A stretch of DNA of 64,000 bases from Parahaliea mediterranea (lineage in GTDB: Bacteria; Pseudomonadota; Gammaproteobacteria; Pseudomonadales; Halieaceae): assembly GCF_003402235.1 (NCBI RefSeq), contig NZ_QEWO01000007.1, positions 186,001-250,000 on the forward strand, in the 5' to 3' direction. Shown here one piece after another: positions 36,299 through 46,353 of this stretch (within the stretch, counting starts at the first letter, position 1; the number at the start of each line of letters is the position of its first letter). The notes under the pieces are model-generated. The model made no database searches, had not been told where the DNA came from, and saw nothing but the letters and a program-made list of their open reading frames with translations. The position numbers and the translations under genes are program-made.

Positions 36299-37201
36299 AT
36301 GTCAGCGTGTATCGACACCACCCTGATCCTGGGGCTCGGCCTGATCGGCGGTTCCCTGGCCCGCGCCTTGAAGGCGCGTGGCTTCTGCCGGCGTATCACC
36401 GGCTACGGGCACCGCGAGGCATCCCTGGCGCGAGGCGTGGAGCTGGGCATCATCGACAGCTATACCCTCGACCTTGATGCGGCCCTGGCCGATGCCGACC
36501 TGATTGTGGTGGCCACCCCGACCCTGGTGGCCGCGCGGATGCTGGAGCAGATTCTGCCGCGTCTGGCGGCGCAGGGGCGGGCGCCGGTGATTACCGACGT
36601 GGCCAGCGTCAAGGGCAGCCTGCAGCGCGCGGCCATCGACAGCTGTGGCGCCATGCCGCCCAATCTGGTGCTGGGCCACCCCATCGCCGGCTCTGAAAAA
36701 AGCGGCGTGGAGTCCTCCCGCGAGGACTTGTTCGTCAACCACCGGGTGATTCTCACCCCGGCGCCGGAAAACGACCCGCAGGCGATCCAGCTGGTGCGCG
36801 ACATGTGGCTGGCCACCGGCGCCGAGGTGGTGGATATGGCCGTGGACGATCACGATGCCGTGCTTGCCGCCACCAGCCACCTGCCGCACATGCTGGCCTA
36901 TGCCCTGGTGGATGCCCTGGCCCAGAGCCCGATGAGCACCGATATTTTCCGTTTCGCGGCGGGGGGCTTTCGCGACTTTACCCGCATCGCCTCGTCGGAC
37001 CCGGTGATGTGGCGCGATATCGCCATTGCCAACCGCGACGCCGTGCTGGCCAGTATCGACCAGTTCAGTGTGCAGCTGGCCAGCCTGCGCAGCGCCGTGG
37101 CCAATGAAGACGCCGACGCCATGCTGCAGACCTTTAGCCGCGCCAAGACCGCGCGGGACGAATTCGCCGCAATGCTGGAGGCGCGCAGCCGCAAGGCCTG
37201 A
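36299..37201 (+). CDS. tyrA: prephenate/arogenate dehydrogenase
   Basis: A 300-residue TyrA with Rossmann motif [16 protein letters not shown] at the N-terminus, the catalytic [13 protein letters not shown] loop (His of GHPIAG) and a helical dimerisation domain ([25 protein letters not shown]). It oxidatively decarboxylates prephenate or arogenate in tyrosine synthesis. Pseudomonas fuses this domain to AroA, whereas here aroA is a separate gene 35 bases downstream. The gap to pheA is only 32 bases, so no hisC2-type aminotransferase lies between them. Confidence 0.95.
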   Translation: MSACIDTTLILGLGLIGGSLARALKARGFCRRITGYGHREASLARGVELGIIDSYTLDLDAALADADLIVVATPTLVAARMLEQILPRLAAQGRAPVITDVASVKGSLQRAAIDSCGAMPPNLVLGHPIAGSEKSGVESSREDLFVNHRVILTPAPENDPQAIQLVRDMWLATGAEVVDMAVDDHDAVLAATSHLPHMLAYALVDALAQSPMSTDIFRFAAGGFRDFTRIASSDPVMWRDIAIANRDAVLASIDQFSVQLASLRSAVANEDADAMLQTFSRAKTARDEFAAMLEARSRKA

Positions 37202-37236
37202 CGCCCGCCCCGCACAAGCCTGGAGAACAACAAGCT

Positions 37237-38538
37237 ATGGAATTCAAACTGATGCCCGGCGGCACCCTGAGCGGCGAGGTCCGCGTGCCAGGCGACAAGT
37301 CCATCTCGCACCGCTCCATCATGCTGGGGGCGCTGGCCGAGGGCACCACCCGGGTCAGCGGCTTCCTGGAGGGCGAAGATGCACTGGCCACCGTGGCCGC
37401 CTTTCGTGCCATGGGGGTGCGTATCGAGGGGCCGGAGGACGGCGAGGTGGAAATCCACGGCGTTGGCCTGCACGGCCTGAAGGCGCCATCGCACGCCCTG
37501 GACGTAGGCAACTCCGGCACCACCATTCGCCTGCTGTCCGGTTTGCTGGCGGGGCAGGGCTTTGATGTGGAGCTGACCGGTGATGTCTCGTTGCAGAAAC
37601 GCCCCATGGGCCGGGTGATGGACCCGCTCGCCCGCATGGGCGCCCGGATCAGCGGCACCGACGGCAAGCCGCCCCTGAAAATCGCCGGCGGCCAGGCCCT
37701 GAAGGGGATCCACTACGACCTGCCCATGGCCTCTGCTCAGGTAAAATCCTGTGTGCTGCTGGCCGGGCTGTATGCTGAGGGGCGCACCTCGGTGACCGAG
37801 CCGGCGCCGACCCGCGACCACACCGAGCGCATGCTGCGCGGCTTTGGTTACGACGTGAAGAACGACAACGGCGTGATCAGCCTGGCCGGCGGCGGTTGCC
37901 TGCAGGGGGCGGAAATCGACGTGCCGGCGGACATCTCCTCCGCCGCCTTCTTCCTGGTGGCGGCCAGCATCGCCCCGGGCTCCGACCTGCTGCTGACCCA
38001 CGTCGGCATCAACCCCACCCGCATCGGCGTGATCAACATCCTGACCCTGATGGGCGCCGACATCCAGCTCAAGCACGAGCGCGAGGTCGGTGGCGAGCCG
38101 GTGGCGGATATCCGTGTGCGCTATGCGCCCCTCAAGGGTATCGACATCCCCGAGGACCAGGTGCCCCTGGCCATTGATGAATTCCCGGCCCTGTTCATTG
38201 CCGCCGCCTGCGCCGAGGGGCGCACTGTGCTGCGTGGCGCCGAGGAACTGCGGGTCAAGGAAAGCGACCGCATAGCCGCCATGGCAGAAGGGCTCACCAC
38301 GCTTGGCGTCAAGAACGAGGTGCTGGACGACGGCATCATCATCGAAGGCGGAACGCTGGGCGGCGGGGTTATCCATACCTACCACGACCACCGCATTGCC
38401 ATGGCCTTTGCCATCGCCGCCCTGCGCGCCGAGCAGGAAATCCGCGTGCTGGACTGCGACCATGTGGCCACCTCCTTCCCCGGCTTTGATGCCCTGGCGC
38501 GCGGCCTCGGGCTGCAAGTTTCGGCCCTGGCGGACTGA
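37237..38538 (+). CDS. aroA: 3-phosphoshikimate 1-carboxyvinyltransferase (EPSP synthase)
   Basis: A 433-residue EPSP synthase. [28 protein letters not shown] holds the conserved DKS-SHR substrate residues. [18 protein letters not shown] (the NSGT motif), [21 protein letters not shown] and [14 protein letters not shown] follow. It condenses shikimate 3-phosphate with PEP in the chorismate pathway. The sequence near NSGTTIR is NAGTTIR-like to the Bacillus/class II or intermediate type; class and glyphosate response cannot be judged by eye. Its stop overlaps cmk by one base. Confidence 0.97.
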   Translation: MEFKLMPGGTLSGEVRVPGDKSISHRSIMLGALAEGTTRVSGFLEGEDALATVAAFRAMGVRIEGPEDGEVEIHGVGLHGLKAPSHALDVGNSGTTIRLLSGLLAGQGFDVELTGDVSLQKRPMGRVMDPLARMGARISGTDGKPPLKIAGGQALKGIHYDLPMASAQVKSCVLLAGLYAEGRTSVTEPAPTRDHTERMLRGFGYDVKNDNGVISLAGGGCLQGAEIDVPADISSAAFFLVAASIAPGSDLLLTHVGINPTRIGVINILTLMGADIQLKHEREVGGEPVADIRVRYAPLKGIDIPEDQVPLAIDEFPALFIAAACAEGRTVLRGAEELRVKESDRIAAMAEGLTTLGVKNEVLDDGIIIEGGTLGGGVIHTYHDHRIAMAFAIAALRAEQEIRVLDCDHVATSFPGFDALARGLGLQVSALAD

Positions 38539-39218
38539 TGGCCAGCGCCCCGGTCATCACGGTTGACGGCCCCAGCGGTGCGGGCAAGGGCACTATCAGC
38601 CATTTGCTGGCAGAAGAACTGGGCTGGCACTTTCTCGACAGCGGCGCCCTGTACCGGGTGACCGGACAGGCCTGTGTCATCGAAGGGGTGAGCTGGGAGG
38701 ATCACGATGCCGTGACCCGCGTGGCCCGGCACCTAGACGTGCGCTTCAGCGCCGCCGACTCCGGTGAAATCCTGGTGGCCTATAAAGGGCAGGATGTCAG
38801 CCGGGCCATCCGCACCGAGGAGGGCGGCCGCGGCGCCTCTACCGTGGCGGCCATTCCCGCGGTGCGCCAGGCCCTGCTGGCGCGCCAGCGCGAATTCCTG
38901 CGCCCGCCCGGGCTGGTGGCCGACGGGCGGGACATGGGCACGGTGGTATTCCCCGATGCCCCGCTGAAAATCTTCCTCACCGCCTCCGCCGAAGAGCGGG
39001 CCCGGCGCCGATTCGATCAGTTGCTAGCCAAGGGAGAAAGTGTTAGTCTCCCGCGCCTTCTCGAGGACATCGAGGAGCGGGACGCGCGCGACAGTCAGCG
39101 CACGGTCGCTCCCCTGCTCCCCGCGAAGGACGCCGTCGTGATCGACAGCACCGCCACTCCGGTGGCTGAGGTGTTTGCGGCGGTGATGAGGGAAGTGGCG
39201 GCAAAAGGCCTGAAGTAG
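38538..39218 (+). CDS. cmk: cytidylate kinase
   Basis: A 226-residue kinase for CMP and dCMP. VITVDGPSGAGKGTISHLLA is the P-loop, FLDSGALYRV the NMP site, and LVADGRDMGTVVFPDAPLKIFLTASAEERARRR carries the LID-type residues. Size and motifs are standard. ATG 38538 overlaps the aroA TGA. cmk upstream of rpsA is conserved in proteobacteria. The 167 bases to rpsA have no gene but may hold an rpsA promoter and S1 autoregulatory leader; TTGACC at 39315-39320 is a possible -35 with no clear -10. Confidence 0.97.
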   Translation: MASAPVITVDGPSGAGKGTISHLLAEELGWHFLDSGALYRVTGQACVIEGVSWEDHDAVTRVARHLDVRFSAADSGEILVAYKGQDVSRAIRTEEGGRGASTVAAIPAVRQALLARQREFLRPPGLVADGRDMGTVVFPDAPLKIFLTASAEERARRRFDQLLAKGESVSLPRLLEDIEERDARDSQRTVAPLLPAKDAVVIDSTATPVAEVFAAVMREVAAKGLK

Positions 39219-39385
39219 GCGGCATTTTGCGCTAACGGCTGCAAAAATCCCTTTTGAGCGGTAACAAACTGAGCGCCGGGCCGGTCCAGAAGAGGCCCGC
39301 GCACAGGTTTTTTTATTGACCCGGGCCGGCTGGCGGCGCGGTGCAGGCGCTACAGCGCCGTATCACTTTCTACAGGTAATGTGTA

Positions 39386-41062
39386 ATGAGCGAATCTTTC
39401 GCTGAACTTTTCGAAGAGAGTCTGAAAACTGTCGAGATGGAGCCGGGCAGCATTGTCACCGGTGTTGTGATCGACATTGATAACGAGTGGGTCACCGTCC
39501 ACGCGGGCCTGAAGTCCGAAGGCGTGATTCCTCGTGCCCAGTTCACCGATGCTGCTGGCGAATGCAGCCTGAGCATTGGCGATGAAGTACAGGTGGCACT
39601 GGAAACCGTGGAAGACGGTTTCGGTGAGACCAAACTGTCCCGTGAAAAAGCCAAGCGCGCCGAGGCCTGGAAAGACCTGGAAGCCGCGCACGAAGCCGAC
39701 GAAGTGGTTACCGGCGTCATCAATGGCAAGGTCAAGGGCGGCTTTACGGTCGACATCAACTCCATCCGCGCCTTCCTGCCCGGTTCGCTGGTGGATGTGC
39801 GCCCTGTACGCGAAACCACCCACCTGGAAGGCAAAGACCTGGAATTCAAGGTCATCAAGCTGGATCAGAAGCGCAACAACGTTGTGGTTTCCCGTCGCGC
39901 GGTGATGGAAGCGGCCAACTCCGAAGAGCGCGAAGCCCTGCTGGAAGCCCTGCAAGAGGGCATGACCATCAAGGGTATCGTGAAGAACCTGACCGACTAC
40001 GGCGCGTTCGTCGACCTGGGTGGCGTAGACGGCCTCCTGCACATTACCGACATGGCCTGGAAGCGCATCAAGCATCCTTCCGAAATCGTGGAAGTGGGCC
40101 AGGAAATCGAAGTCAAGGTGCTCAAGTTCGACCGCGAGCGCAACCGTGTTTCCCTGGGTCTCAAGCAACTGGGTGAAGATCCGTGGGTTGAAATCACCGG
40201 TCGCTACCCCGAAGGCAGCCGCGTCAAGGCGCGCGTTACCAACCTCACCGACTACGGCTGCTTCGCCGAGTTGGAAGAGGGCGTGGAAGGCCTGGTACAC
40301 GTGTCCGAAATGGACTGGACCAACAAGAACGTTCACCCCTCCAAGATCGTCCAGCTGGGCGACGAGGTAGAGGTGATGGTTCTGGATATCGACGAAGAGC
40401 GTCGCCGTATCTCCCTGGGTATCAAGCAGTGCCAGCAGAACCCCTGGGATGCCTTTGCCGCCACTTACAGCAAGGGCGACAAGATCTCCGGCAGCATCAA
40501 GTCGATCACCGACTTCGGTATCTTCATCGGTCTGGAAGGCAACATCGATGGCCTGGTGCACCTGTCCGACATCAGCTGGAACGAAGCTGGCGAAGAGGCT
40601 GTGCGCAACTACAAGAAGGGCGACGAGATCGAAACCGTCATCCTGTCCATCGACCCGGAGCGCGAGCGCATCTCCCTGGGTATCAAGCAGCTGGAGGGCG
40701 ACTCCTTCACTGACTACGTATCCGAGTTCGACCGCGGCACCGTGGTGACCGGCGAAGTGGTGGAAGTTGAGCCCAAGGCCGTGATCATCAAGCTGGCCGA
40801 TGAAGTGGAGGGCGTTCTGAAAGCCTCCGACATCAGCCGTGATCGCGTTGAAGATGCTCGCAACTCCTTCAAGGTGGGCGACAGCGTGGAAGCCAAAATC
40901 ATCTCTGTTGATCGCAAAAACCGCGTTGTGGGCCTGTCCGTGAAGGCCAAGGACTACGACGACGAGCAGGAAGCAGTGAAGTCCCTGAAAGACCAGGACG
41001 GAGCGGCTTCGCCCGGCACCATCGGCGACCTGATCAAGGCGCAGATGAACGAACAGTCCTGA
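39386..41062 (+). CDS. rpsA: 30S ribosomal protein S1
   Basis: A 558-residue S1 with the N-terminal [24 protein letters not shown] start and six repeated S1 OB-fold domains; examples are [51 protein letters not shown] and [26 protein letters not shown]. It binds mRNA leaders and loads them on the 30S subunit. Codon use is biased to preferred codons, as expected for a highly expressed gene. It ends in a strong terminator 22 bases later. Confidence 0.99.
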   Translation: MSESFAELFEESLKTVEMEPGSIVTGVVIDIDNEWVTVHAGLKSEGVIPRAQFTDAAGECSLSIGDEVQVALETVEDGFGETKLSREKAKRAEAWKDLEAAHEADEVVTGVINGKVKGGFTVDINSIRAFLPGSLVDVRPVRETTHLEGKDLEFKVIKLDQKRNNVVVSRRAVMEAANSEEREALLEALQEGMTIKGIVKNLTDYGAFVDLGGVDGLLHITDMAWKRIKHPSEIVEVGQEIEVKVLKFDRERNRVSLGLKQLGEDPWVEITGRYPEGSRVKARVTNLTDYGCFAELEEGVEGLVHVSEMDWTNKNVHPSKIVQLGDEVEVMVLDIDEERRRISLGIKQCQQNPWDAFAATYSKGDKISGSIKSITDFGIFIGLEGNIDGLVHLSDISWNEAGEEAVRNYKKGDEIETVILSIDPERERISLGIKQLEGDSFTDYVSEFDRGTVVTGEVVEVEPKAVIIKLADEVEGVLKASDISRDRVEDARNSFKVGDSVEAKIISVDRKNRVVGLSVKAKDYDDEQEAVKSLKDQDGAASPGTIGDLIKAQMNEQS

Positions 41063-41083
41063 GCATAGCGCTCACGCTGTATG

Positions 41084-41109
41084 AAAAGGGCCCTTCGGGG
41101 CCCTTTTTT
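41084..41109 (+). terminator. rpsA intrinsic terminator
   Basis: AAAAGGGCCC-TTCG-GGGCCCTTTTTT: a 6-bp GC stem extended by A-T pairs, a stable TTCG loop and a run of six T. It follows the rpsA stop by 22 bases. Confidence 0.95.
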
Positions 41110-41126
41110 CGTTAAAAAATAACAAC

Positions 41127-41154
41127 TTGCGCAATTGGTCGCGGACGCTAAAAT
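41127..41154 (+). promoter_or_regulatory. probable ihfB promoter
   Basis: TTGCGC (41127-41132) and TAAAAT (41149-41154) are separated by 16 bases and lie 51 bases before ATG 41206, just after the rpsA terminator. They form a plausible sigma-70 promoter giving ihfB its own transcript. Confidence 0.6.
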
Positions 41155-41205
41155 AACCGGGAGCGCGCGCTGGCGTAATAAGAGACCCTCTGTGCCGGAG
41201 GCAGA

Positions 41206-41502
41206 ATGACCAAGAGCGAATTGATAGAAACCATATCCGCCCGGCAGTCCCAGCTGTCCTCCAAGGACGTGGAACTGGCGGTAAAGACCATCCTTGAGCA
41301 CATGTCTCAGGCCCTGGCGGTGGGCGAGCGCATTGAGATTCGCGGCTTCGGCAGCTTCTCCCTCCACTACCGCGAGCCGCGCCGGGGGCGCAATCCCAAA
41401 ACCGGCGATACGGTGGAGCTCACTGGCAAGTACGTACCTCATTTCAAGCCTGGCAAAGAGCTCCGGGAGCGCGTCAATCTCGGCCTGCAGGCCGGACTCT
41501 GA
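41206..41502 (+). CDS. ihfB: integration host factor subunit beta
   Basis: A 98-residue HU/IHF family protein: [21 protein letters not shown], then [29 protein letters not shown] and [31 protein letters not shown], with the intercalating Pro in RNPKTG. It pairs with IHF-alpha to bend DNA by about 160 degrees. Placement after rpsA is conserved. A GGAGG-type ribosome-binding site (CGGAGGCAGA) precedes ATG 41206. Its terminator lies inside the 69-base gap before lapA. Confidence 0.98.
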   Translation: MTKSELIETISARQSQLSSKDVELAVKTILEHMSQALAVGERIEIRGFGSFSLHYREPRRGRNPKTGDTVELTGKYVPHFKPGKELRERVNLGLQAGL

Positions 41503-41520
41503 ATTGCCACAGCCACAACA

Positions 41521-41556
41521 GGCGGTATGATCGCAGCTGATCATGCCGCCTTTTTT
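41521..41556 (+). terminator. ihfB intrinsic terminator
   Basis: GGCGGTATGATC (41521-41532) pairs with GATCATGCCGCC (41539-41550), a 12-bp stem with one G-T pair, followed by six T. It separates ihfB from lapA, so lapAB expression needs readthrough or a nearby promoter. Confidence 0.92.
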
Positions 41557-41571
41557 GTACCGGACACCGCC

Positions 41572-41877
41572 ATGAAACTGCTGCGCAAAGTCATCATCCT
41601 CCTGTTGGTCCTGGCCATGCTGGCCGTGGGCGTACTGTTCGCCCTGCAAAACAAGGAGCCGGTGGCCCTGGACCTGCTGGTCTACACCTTTGCTCCCCAT
41701 AGCCTGGCCCTGTGGGTGCTGGCCGCCTTTGCGCTTGGGGGCGTGGCCGGCATGCTGGCCTCCAGTGTGGTCATCCTCAAGTTGCGCACCAGCCGGGCCA
41801 ACACCAACCGCCAGCTACAGCGCGCCAATACCGAACTGGATCGCCTGCGTACCGCGGGACTCAGCAGTGGCGATTGA
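41572..41877 (+). CDS. lapA: lipopolysaccharide assembly protein A
   Basis: A 101-residue inner-membrane protein (DUF1049/LapA). Two transmembrane helices (about 5-25, VIILLLVLAMLAVGVLFAL, and 40-65, LALWVLAAFALGGVAGMLASSVVI) are followed by a basic coiled coil (RANTNRQLQRANTELDRLR). With LapB it guides LpxC turnover and LPS assembly. ATG 41572 is chosen because the earlier in-frame ATG lies inside the terminator. It overlaps lapB by 11 bases. Confidence 0.92.
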   Translation: MKLLRKVIILLLVLAMLAVGVLFALQNKEPVALDLLVYTFAPHSLALWVLAAFALGGVAGMLASSVVILKLRTSRANTNRQLQRANTELDRLRTAGLSSGD

Positions 41878-43087
41878 CCTGCTGCTGCTGGCCATACTGG
41901 TTGCCGCCATTGGCATAGGCTGGCTGCTGGGGCGGCGCAGTGTGCACAGTGCCGGTGGCGGTTCCCGCATCGACTTGCCCAGCCAGTACTATCGCGGCCT
42001 CAACTACCTGCTGGACGGGCGACCCGATGGCGCGGTGGATGCCTTCATCAATGCCTTGGAGGTCAACAGCGAAACCCTGGAGACCCACATTGCCCTTGGC
42101 AACCTGCTGCGCAAGCGGGGCGAGGTGGATCGGGCCATTCGTATTCACCAGAACCTGCTGGCCCGGCCCAGCCTGCCGCGCCCCCAGGTGCACCAGGCTC
42201 ATCTGGAACTGGCCCGGGATTACATCAGCGCCGGCCTGCTTGATCGCGCCGAGCGCCTGCTGCTGGACCTGCTCAAGGAATCCCCCGAGCAGCGCCGCGC
42301 TGCCCAGCGTCACCTGTTGGAGATTTACCAGAGCGAGCGCGAGTGGCCCCAGGCCATCGATATCGCTACCCAGCTGCTGCCGCGTAAATCCCTGCTGGGA
42401 GGCAGCGCGCCGCGAGAGCCCGATGGGGCCGGCGGCCAGCCAGTGAGCATTGCGCTGGCCCACTATTACTGTGAACTGGCCAGCGACTGCCAGGCCGAAG
42501 GTCGGCTGACGGACGCGGGCAAATACCTGCAGCAAGCGCTGTTGCAGGACAAGCAGTGCGTGCGCGCCTCCATCATGCAGGGCGAGGTGGAATACGCTGC
42601 GGGCAACATCAAGCAGGCCGTGAAGGCCCTGCGCCGGGTGCGCCAGCAGGACCCGGAATTCATCCCCGAGACCATCGCCACCCTGCGCAAGTGTTACCAG
42701 GAACTTGGCGATACCCGGGCGCTACGCAACTACTTGAAAGACTGCCTTGCCGCCAACCCTACCGCGCCGCTGGTGCTGGCGGTGGCGGAAGACCTGCGCA
42801 GCGCAGAGGGCGTAGATGCCGCGGCGGAGTTTTTGTCCCGACAGCTTGCCGAGCGGCCGTCGCTGCGCGGGCTGGCGCGCCTGATCAGCCTGCAGATGGA
42901 CGAGGCCGGCGGCAAAGTGCGCGACAACCTCGGCCTGCTGCAGGTGCTGGTGGAGCGCCTGATTGCCGAGCGCCCGGCCTACCGCTGTGGGCACTGCGGC
43001 TTTGCCGGCCGCCAGCTGCACTGGTACTGCCCCGGCTGCAAGCACTGGGGCACCATCAAAGCCATTCGCGGCACGCGCGTCGACTGA
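41867..43087 (+). CDS. lapB: lipopolysaccharide assembly protein B
   Basis: A 406-residue LapB. An N-terminal membrane anchor (IDLLLLAILVAAIGIGWLLGRR) is followed by about nine tetratricopeptide repeats (for example YYRGLNYLLDGRPDGAVDAF, and ETLETHIALGNLLRKRGEVDRAI) and a C-terminal rubredoxin-like zinc module (YRCGHCGFAG... WYCPGCKHWGTI, two CxxC pairs). It regulates FtsH-dependent LpxC degradation together with LapC/YejM in E. coli. GTG 41867 starts within lapA. Confidence 0.94.
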   Translation: MAIDLLLLAILVAAIGIGWLLGRRSVHSAGGGSRIDLPSQYYRGLNYLLDGRPDGAVDAFINALEVNSETLETHIALGNLLRKRGEVDRAIRIHQNLLARPSLPRPQVHQAHLELARDYISAGLLDRAERLLLDLLKESPEQRRAAQRHLLEIYQSEREWPQAIDIATQLLPRKSLLGGSAPREPDGAGGQPVSIALAHYYCELASDCQAEGRLTDAGKYLQQALLQDKQCVRASIMQGEVEYAAGNIKQAVKALRRVRQQDPEFIPETIATLRKCYQELGDTRALRNYLKDCLAANPTAPLVLAVAEDLRSAEGVDAAAEFLSRQLAERPSLRGLARLISLQMDEAGGKVRDNLGLLQVLVERLIAERPAYRCGHCGFAGRQLHWYCPGCKHWGTIKAIRGTRVD

Positions 43088-43108
43088 TACCCAGCAAGAG
43101 GAAACCCC

Positions 43109-43798
43109 ATGACCAGCCCTGTTCTCGTGGCGCTCGACTACGACAATACTGCCGATGCCCTGGCCCTGGCTGAGCGCCTGACCCCCGAACTGTGTCGCCT
43201 GAAGGTGGGTAAAGAGCTCTTTACCCGCGGCGGCCCGGCCCTGGTTGAGCAGCTGCAGCGGCTGGGTTTTGATATTTTTCTGGACCTCAAATTTCACGAC
43301 ATCCCCAACACCGTGGCCGGCGCTGTGCGTGCCGCCGCTGGCCTCGGTGTATGGATGGTCAACGTTCATGCCAGTGGTGGCCGGCGGATGATGGAGGCCG
43401 CCGTAGACGCCCTTGCGGGTGCCGGCCAACGGCCGCTGCTGATTGCCGTGACCGTGCTGACCAGCATGACCGATGAAGACCTGCGAGAGCTGGGTGACAG
43501 TGACGGTGCCGCCGTCCGGGTGCAGAAGCTGGCTGCCTTGGCCCAGGATTGCGGCCTGGACGGGGTGGTGTGTTCGGCGCTGGAGGCGCCCCAGTTGCGG
43601 GCCAGCCGCGGCAATGACTTCTGCCTGGTCACCCCCGGTATTCGCCTGGCCGGCGACGCCGCCGGCGACCAGCGGCGGGTGGTCACGCCGGCCGATGCTT
43701 TGGCAAAGGGGGCGGACTACCTGGTGATCGGGCGCTCCATCACCGGCGCCACAGACCCGCTGGCAGCGATGCAGCGCGTGCACGCCGAGCTGCCGTAA
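43109..43798 (+). CDS. pyrF: orotidine 5'-phosphate decarboxylase
   Basis: A 229-residue TIM-barrel enzyme of group [32 protein letters not shown], and the catalytic [11 protein letters not shown] (Lys and Asp of the charge network). [25 protein letters not shown] and [12 protein letters not shown] follow. It makes UMP in the last step of pyrimidine synthesis. It is 21 bases after lapB, probably in one operon, and is followed by a small GC hairpin at 43808-43823 (CGCCCGC TG GCGGGCG). Confidence 0.97.
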   Translation: MTSPVLVALDYDNTADALALAERLTPELCRLKVGKELFTRGGPALVEQLQRLGFDIFLDLKFHDIPNTVAGAVRAAAGLGVWMVNVHASGGRRMMEAAVDALAGAGQRPLLIAVTVLTSMTDEDLRELGDSDGAAVRVQKLAALAQDCGLDGVVCSALEAPQLRASRGNDFCLVTPGIRLAGDAAGDQRRVVTPADALAKGADYLVIGRSITGATDPLAAMQRVHAELP

Positions 43799-43901
43799 CA
43801 TCAAATACGCCCGCTGGCGGGCGAGTGGCGGAAGCCGCTGCTAGTCTCCACCGTGATACGGATGTCTGCACGGATGCAGCCGAGTAAACGGAGATTACGC
43901 C

Positions 43902-44270
43902 ATGAAGCACTTATACCCCGCTCAAGCGACGTCTGATTCCTTTGTTCGCCGTTTGGTAACGCACATCAGAGCCACCTCTTTTGCCAGCCTGCTGGCGCTG
44001 GCCGCAGTGGCGGGTCTGTTGCTGCCCGCCCCGGGCAGCGCCCAGGACGCACCCGCTGCCGCCGCCACGGCGCCGGCGGTCAACATCAACAGCGCCGATG
44101 CCGCGACACTGGCGGCACAACTCAAGGGGGTGGGGCTCACCCGCGCCGAGGAAATCGTGCGCTACCGCGAAATGTATGGGCCCTTCAAATCGGTGGATGA
44201 ACTAACCGAAGTGAAGGGCATTGGCCCCGCCACCCTGGACCGCAATCGCGCGGTAATAACGCTGGAATAG
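43902..44270 (+). CDS. ComEA-like helix-hairpin-helix protein
   Basis: A 122-residue exported protein. The N-terminus contains an atypically long pre-sequence (35 residues) before SFASLLALAAVAGLLLPAPGSAQ, then an Ala/Pro linker and two helix-hairpin-helix motifs (VNINSADAATLAAQLKGVGLTRAEEIVRYR and FKSVDELTEVKGIGPATLDRN) as in ComEA. It is expected to bind double-stranded DNA in the periplasm, as in DNA uptake or nucleic-acid binding. The gene is followed by a good terminator. No other competence genes are near. Confidence 0.88.
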   Translation: MKHLYPAQATSDSFVRRLVTHIRATSFASLLALAAVAGLLLPAPGSAQDAPAAAATAPAVNINSADAATLAAQLKGVGLTRAEEIVRYREMYGPFKSVDELTEVKGIGPATLDRNRAVITLE

Positions 44271-44292
44271 GTCTGGCGCATCCGTATCATGT

Positions 44293-44319
44293 GGGGGCTT
44301 CGGCCCCCGTTTTGTTTTC
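44293..44319 (+). terminator. intrinsic terminator after ComEA-like gene
   Basis: GGGGGC-TTCG-GCCCCC followed by GTTTTGTTTT, 22 bases after the stop. It lies 31 bases before the start of the envelope-sugar module. Confidence 0.9.
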
Positions 44320-44349
44320 GGGGCTTTTTCAGAGGCTTCCGAGGAACCC

Positions 44350-45303
44350 GTGGTACTCACGCATCATCAGCAAGTGCAGCCGCCGTGCCTGGTAACCGGC
44401 GCCAGCGGCTTTATCGGCCGTGCACTCTGCGCGCAGCTGGCGAATGCCGGGCGGGCCTTTGCTGCCACCAGTCGTCGTGCGGCCACACTGCCGGGCGGCT
44501 CGCCGATCCACGCCATGGATCTGATGGCCCCGAGTGTTGAGCGCCTTGCCGGTATCGGCACGGTGGTGCACCTGGCGGGGGTTGCTCACCAGCATGCAGC
44601 GCCGGCGGTGTACAGCCAGGTGAATGTCGACGCTACGCTGGCCCTGGCCAGGGCGTCGCAGGCGGCCGGGGTGCACCGTTTTATCTATTTCAGTAGCGTC
44701 AAGGCCATGGGCCCTTCGCCCGGCCCGGCGCCGCGGGCAGAGGGCGACCTTACCCTGCCGGTGGACGCCTACGGGCGCTCCAAGCGGGAGGCGGAACTGG
44801 CCCTGGCGCAGGTGTGCGCAGGCGGGTCGATGGACTTAATTGTCCTACGCCCCTGCCTGGTTTACGGAGAAGCCCCCAAGGCGAACCTGCGCTTGCTGGC
44901 GCAGCTGTCGCGTTACTGGGCGCTGCGCCCGCCCGAGGGAGGGCAGCGCTCCATGGTGAGCCTGCCTGACCTGGTAGCGCTGGTCATGTTGTTGCTGGAT
45001 GGCGCCCCCGCAGGCACCCACACCTGGATTGTGGCCGATGAGCGGCCGAACTCGGCACGGGGCATGTACGATGCCCTGCGCAGCGCCCGCGGGCTCGCGC
45101 CAGGTCGGCAGTGCCTGCCACGGGCCCTGTGGCGGCTGGCTTGCCACTGCGTCGACCGTCTGCGCGGCGAGGTGGGTGGCAGTACCGCCGGCAAACTGTT
45201 CGCAGCGGAAACCTATGATGCGAGCGCCCTGCGCAAGGCAACCGGCTGGCGGGCACAGCAAAGCTTTGCCGATGTGGCGGCCAGCCTGGTGAGTGGCCGG
45301 TGA
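44350..45303 (+). CDS. NAD-dependent epimerase/dehydratase (extended SDR)
   Basis: A 317-residue extended short-chain dehydrogenase. CLVTGASGFIGRALC binds NAD(P) and FSSVKAMG with YGRSKREAE provides Ser and the YxxxK pair. Many relatives sit just before a WecA/WbpL-type transferase at the end of O-antigen loci and act on UDP-sugars (UDP-GlcNAc/GalNAc 4-epimerase or 4-keto reductase, WbpV/FnlB-like). Start GTG 44350. Stop overlaps the next gene's GTG (GTGA). The substrate is inferred from its partners. Confidence 0.86.
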   Translation: MVLTHHQQVQPPCLVTGASGFIGRALCAQLANAGRAFAATSRRAATLPGGSPIHAMDLMAPSVERLAGIGTVVHLAGVAHQHAAPAVYSQVNVDATLALARASQAAGVHRFIYFSSVKAMGPSPGPAPRAEGDLTLPVDAYGRSKREAELALAQVCAGGSMDLIVLRPCLVYGEAPKANLRLLAQLSRYWALRPPEGGQRSMVSLPDLVALVMLLLDGAPAGTHTWIVADERPNSARGMYDALRSARGLAPGRQCLPRALWRLACHCVDRLRGEVGGSTAGKLFAAETYDASALRKATGWRAQQSFADVAASLVSGR

Positions 45304-46292
45304 GCGTGGCGCTGCCGGGTTTGATTGCATTCCTTGCGTTCATCGCCTCGGCGGGGTTGTGCGGCCTCTACCTCGCTATGGCGCGCCGCAGGCAGTGGCT
45401 GGATCACCCCAATCATCGCAGCTCCCACGACCTGCCAACGCCCCACGGGGGCGGCGTGGGCATTGTGCTGGGGCTGGCGCTGGTGGCAGCGCTGGCGGCG
45501 ACGCTGGGGGTTGAGTGGCCCGCGGCGGTCGGTTGGCTGCTTGGGTTTGCGCTGTTTCTCATGCTGCTCGGGGTGGTGGATGATGTCCGCGGGCTCTCGG
45601 TGCGCCTGCGGTTTGCGCTCTACGGCCTGTGCTGCCTGGGCGTAGTTGTGGCGCTGGCCGCGCCGCCGAAGGGCGGGCACTGGTGGCTGGTTCTGCCGGC
45701 GGTGCTGGCGCTGCTGTGGGGGCTCAATCTTTACAACTTTATGGACGGCATTGACGGGTTAGCCGCGCTGCAGTGCTTTTTTGCCGCCGGCGCCGCTGGG
45801 CTGCTGGCATGGGTTTACGGTGGTGCCAGCCAGTATGCGCTGTTCTGCGGGCTGCTGGCGGCCGCACACCTTGGTTTTTTGCTGTGGAACTTCCCGCCTG
45901 CAAGGTTGTTCATGGGTGATGCGGGCAGCATCCCCACCGGCTTTTTGCTGGGCGGCCTGTGGTTGTGGGGGAGCATCGATGGCGCCCTGGCGCCGGAGGT
46001 GTGGCTGATTCTGCTGGCGGTGTTCCTGACAGATGCCACCTGGACGCTAATACGCCGCCTGTTGCGGGGTGACAACGTGCTGCAGGCGCACCGGGAGCAT
46101 CTCTACCAGCGCCTCAGCCGCCACTGGGGCAGCCACCTGAGCGTGGATTTTGCGTTCATCGCGGTGCTGTCGCTGTGGCTCTTCCCCCTTGCCTGGCTGC
46201 TCCAGACGAATCAGGAGTACAGTTTATTCCTTGTAACTTTGGCATATTCTCCGCTCTTGATTTGCATGGCGAAAACGACCGATATGACGTAA
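45300..46292 (+). CDS. WecA/WbpL-type glycosyl-1-phosphate transferase
   Basis: A 330-residue polytopic protein (10 or 11 membrane helices) of glycosyltransferase family 4. SSHDLPTPHGGGVGIVLGL, FLMLLGVVDDVRGLS (the DD motif), LNLYNFMDGIDGLAA (the NxxNxxDGxDGLA catalytic loop) and FPPARLFMGDAGSI are all present. It moves a sugar-1-phosphate from a UDP-sugar (for example FucNAc, QuiNAc or GlcNAc) to undecaprenyl phosphate and starts O-antigen synthesis. It is coupled to the epimerase by GTGA and followed by the WbpM-like gene, the same order as wbpV/L/M in Pseudomonas. Confidence 0.92.
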   Translation: MSVALPGLIAFLAFIASAGLCGLYLAMARRRQWLDHPNHRSSHDLPTPHGGGVGIVLGLALVAALAATLGVEWPAAVGWLLGFALFLMLLGVVDDVRGLSVRLRFALYGLCCLGVVVALAAPPKGGHWWLVLPAVLALLWGLNLYNFMDGIDGLAALQCFFAAGAAGLLAWVYGGASQYALFCGLLAAAHLGFLLWNFPPARLFMGDAGSIPTGFLLGGLWLWGSIDGALAPEVWLILLAVFLTDATWTLIRRLLRGDNVLQAHREHLYQRLSRHWGSHLSVDFAFIAVLSLWLFPLAWLLQTNQEYSLFLVTLAYSPLLICMAKTTDMT

Positions 46293-46353
46293 TATCCCGG
46301 CTCCGGGCTCACAACAAACACATTCATAGTGTGCCTCTGTTAGACCAACGGGA

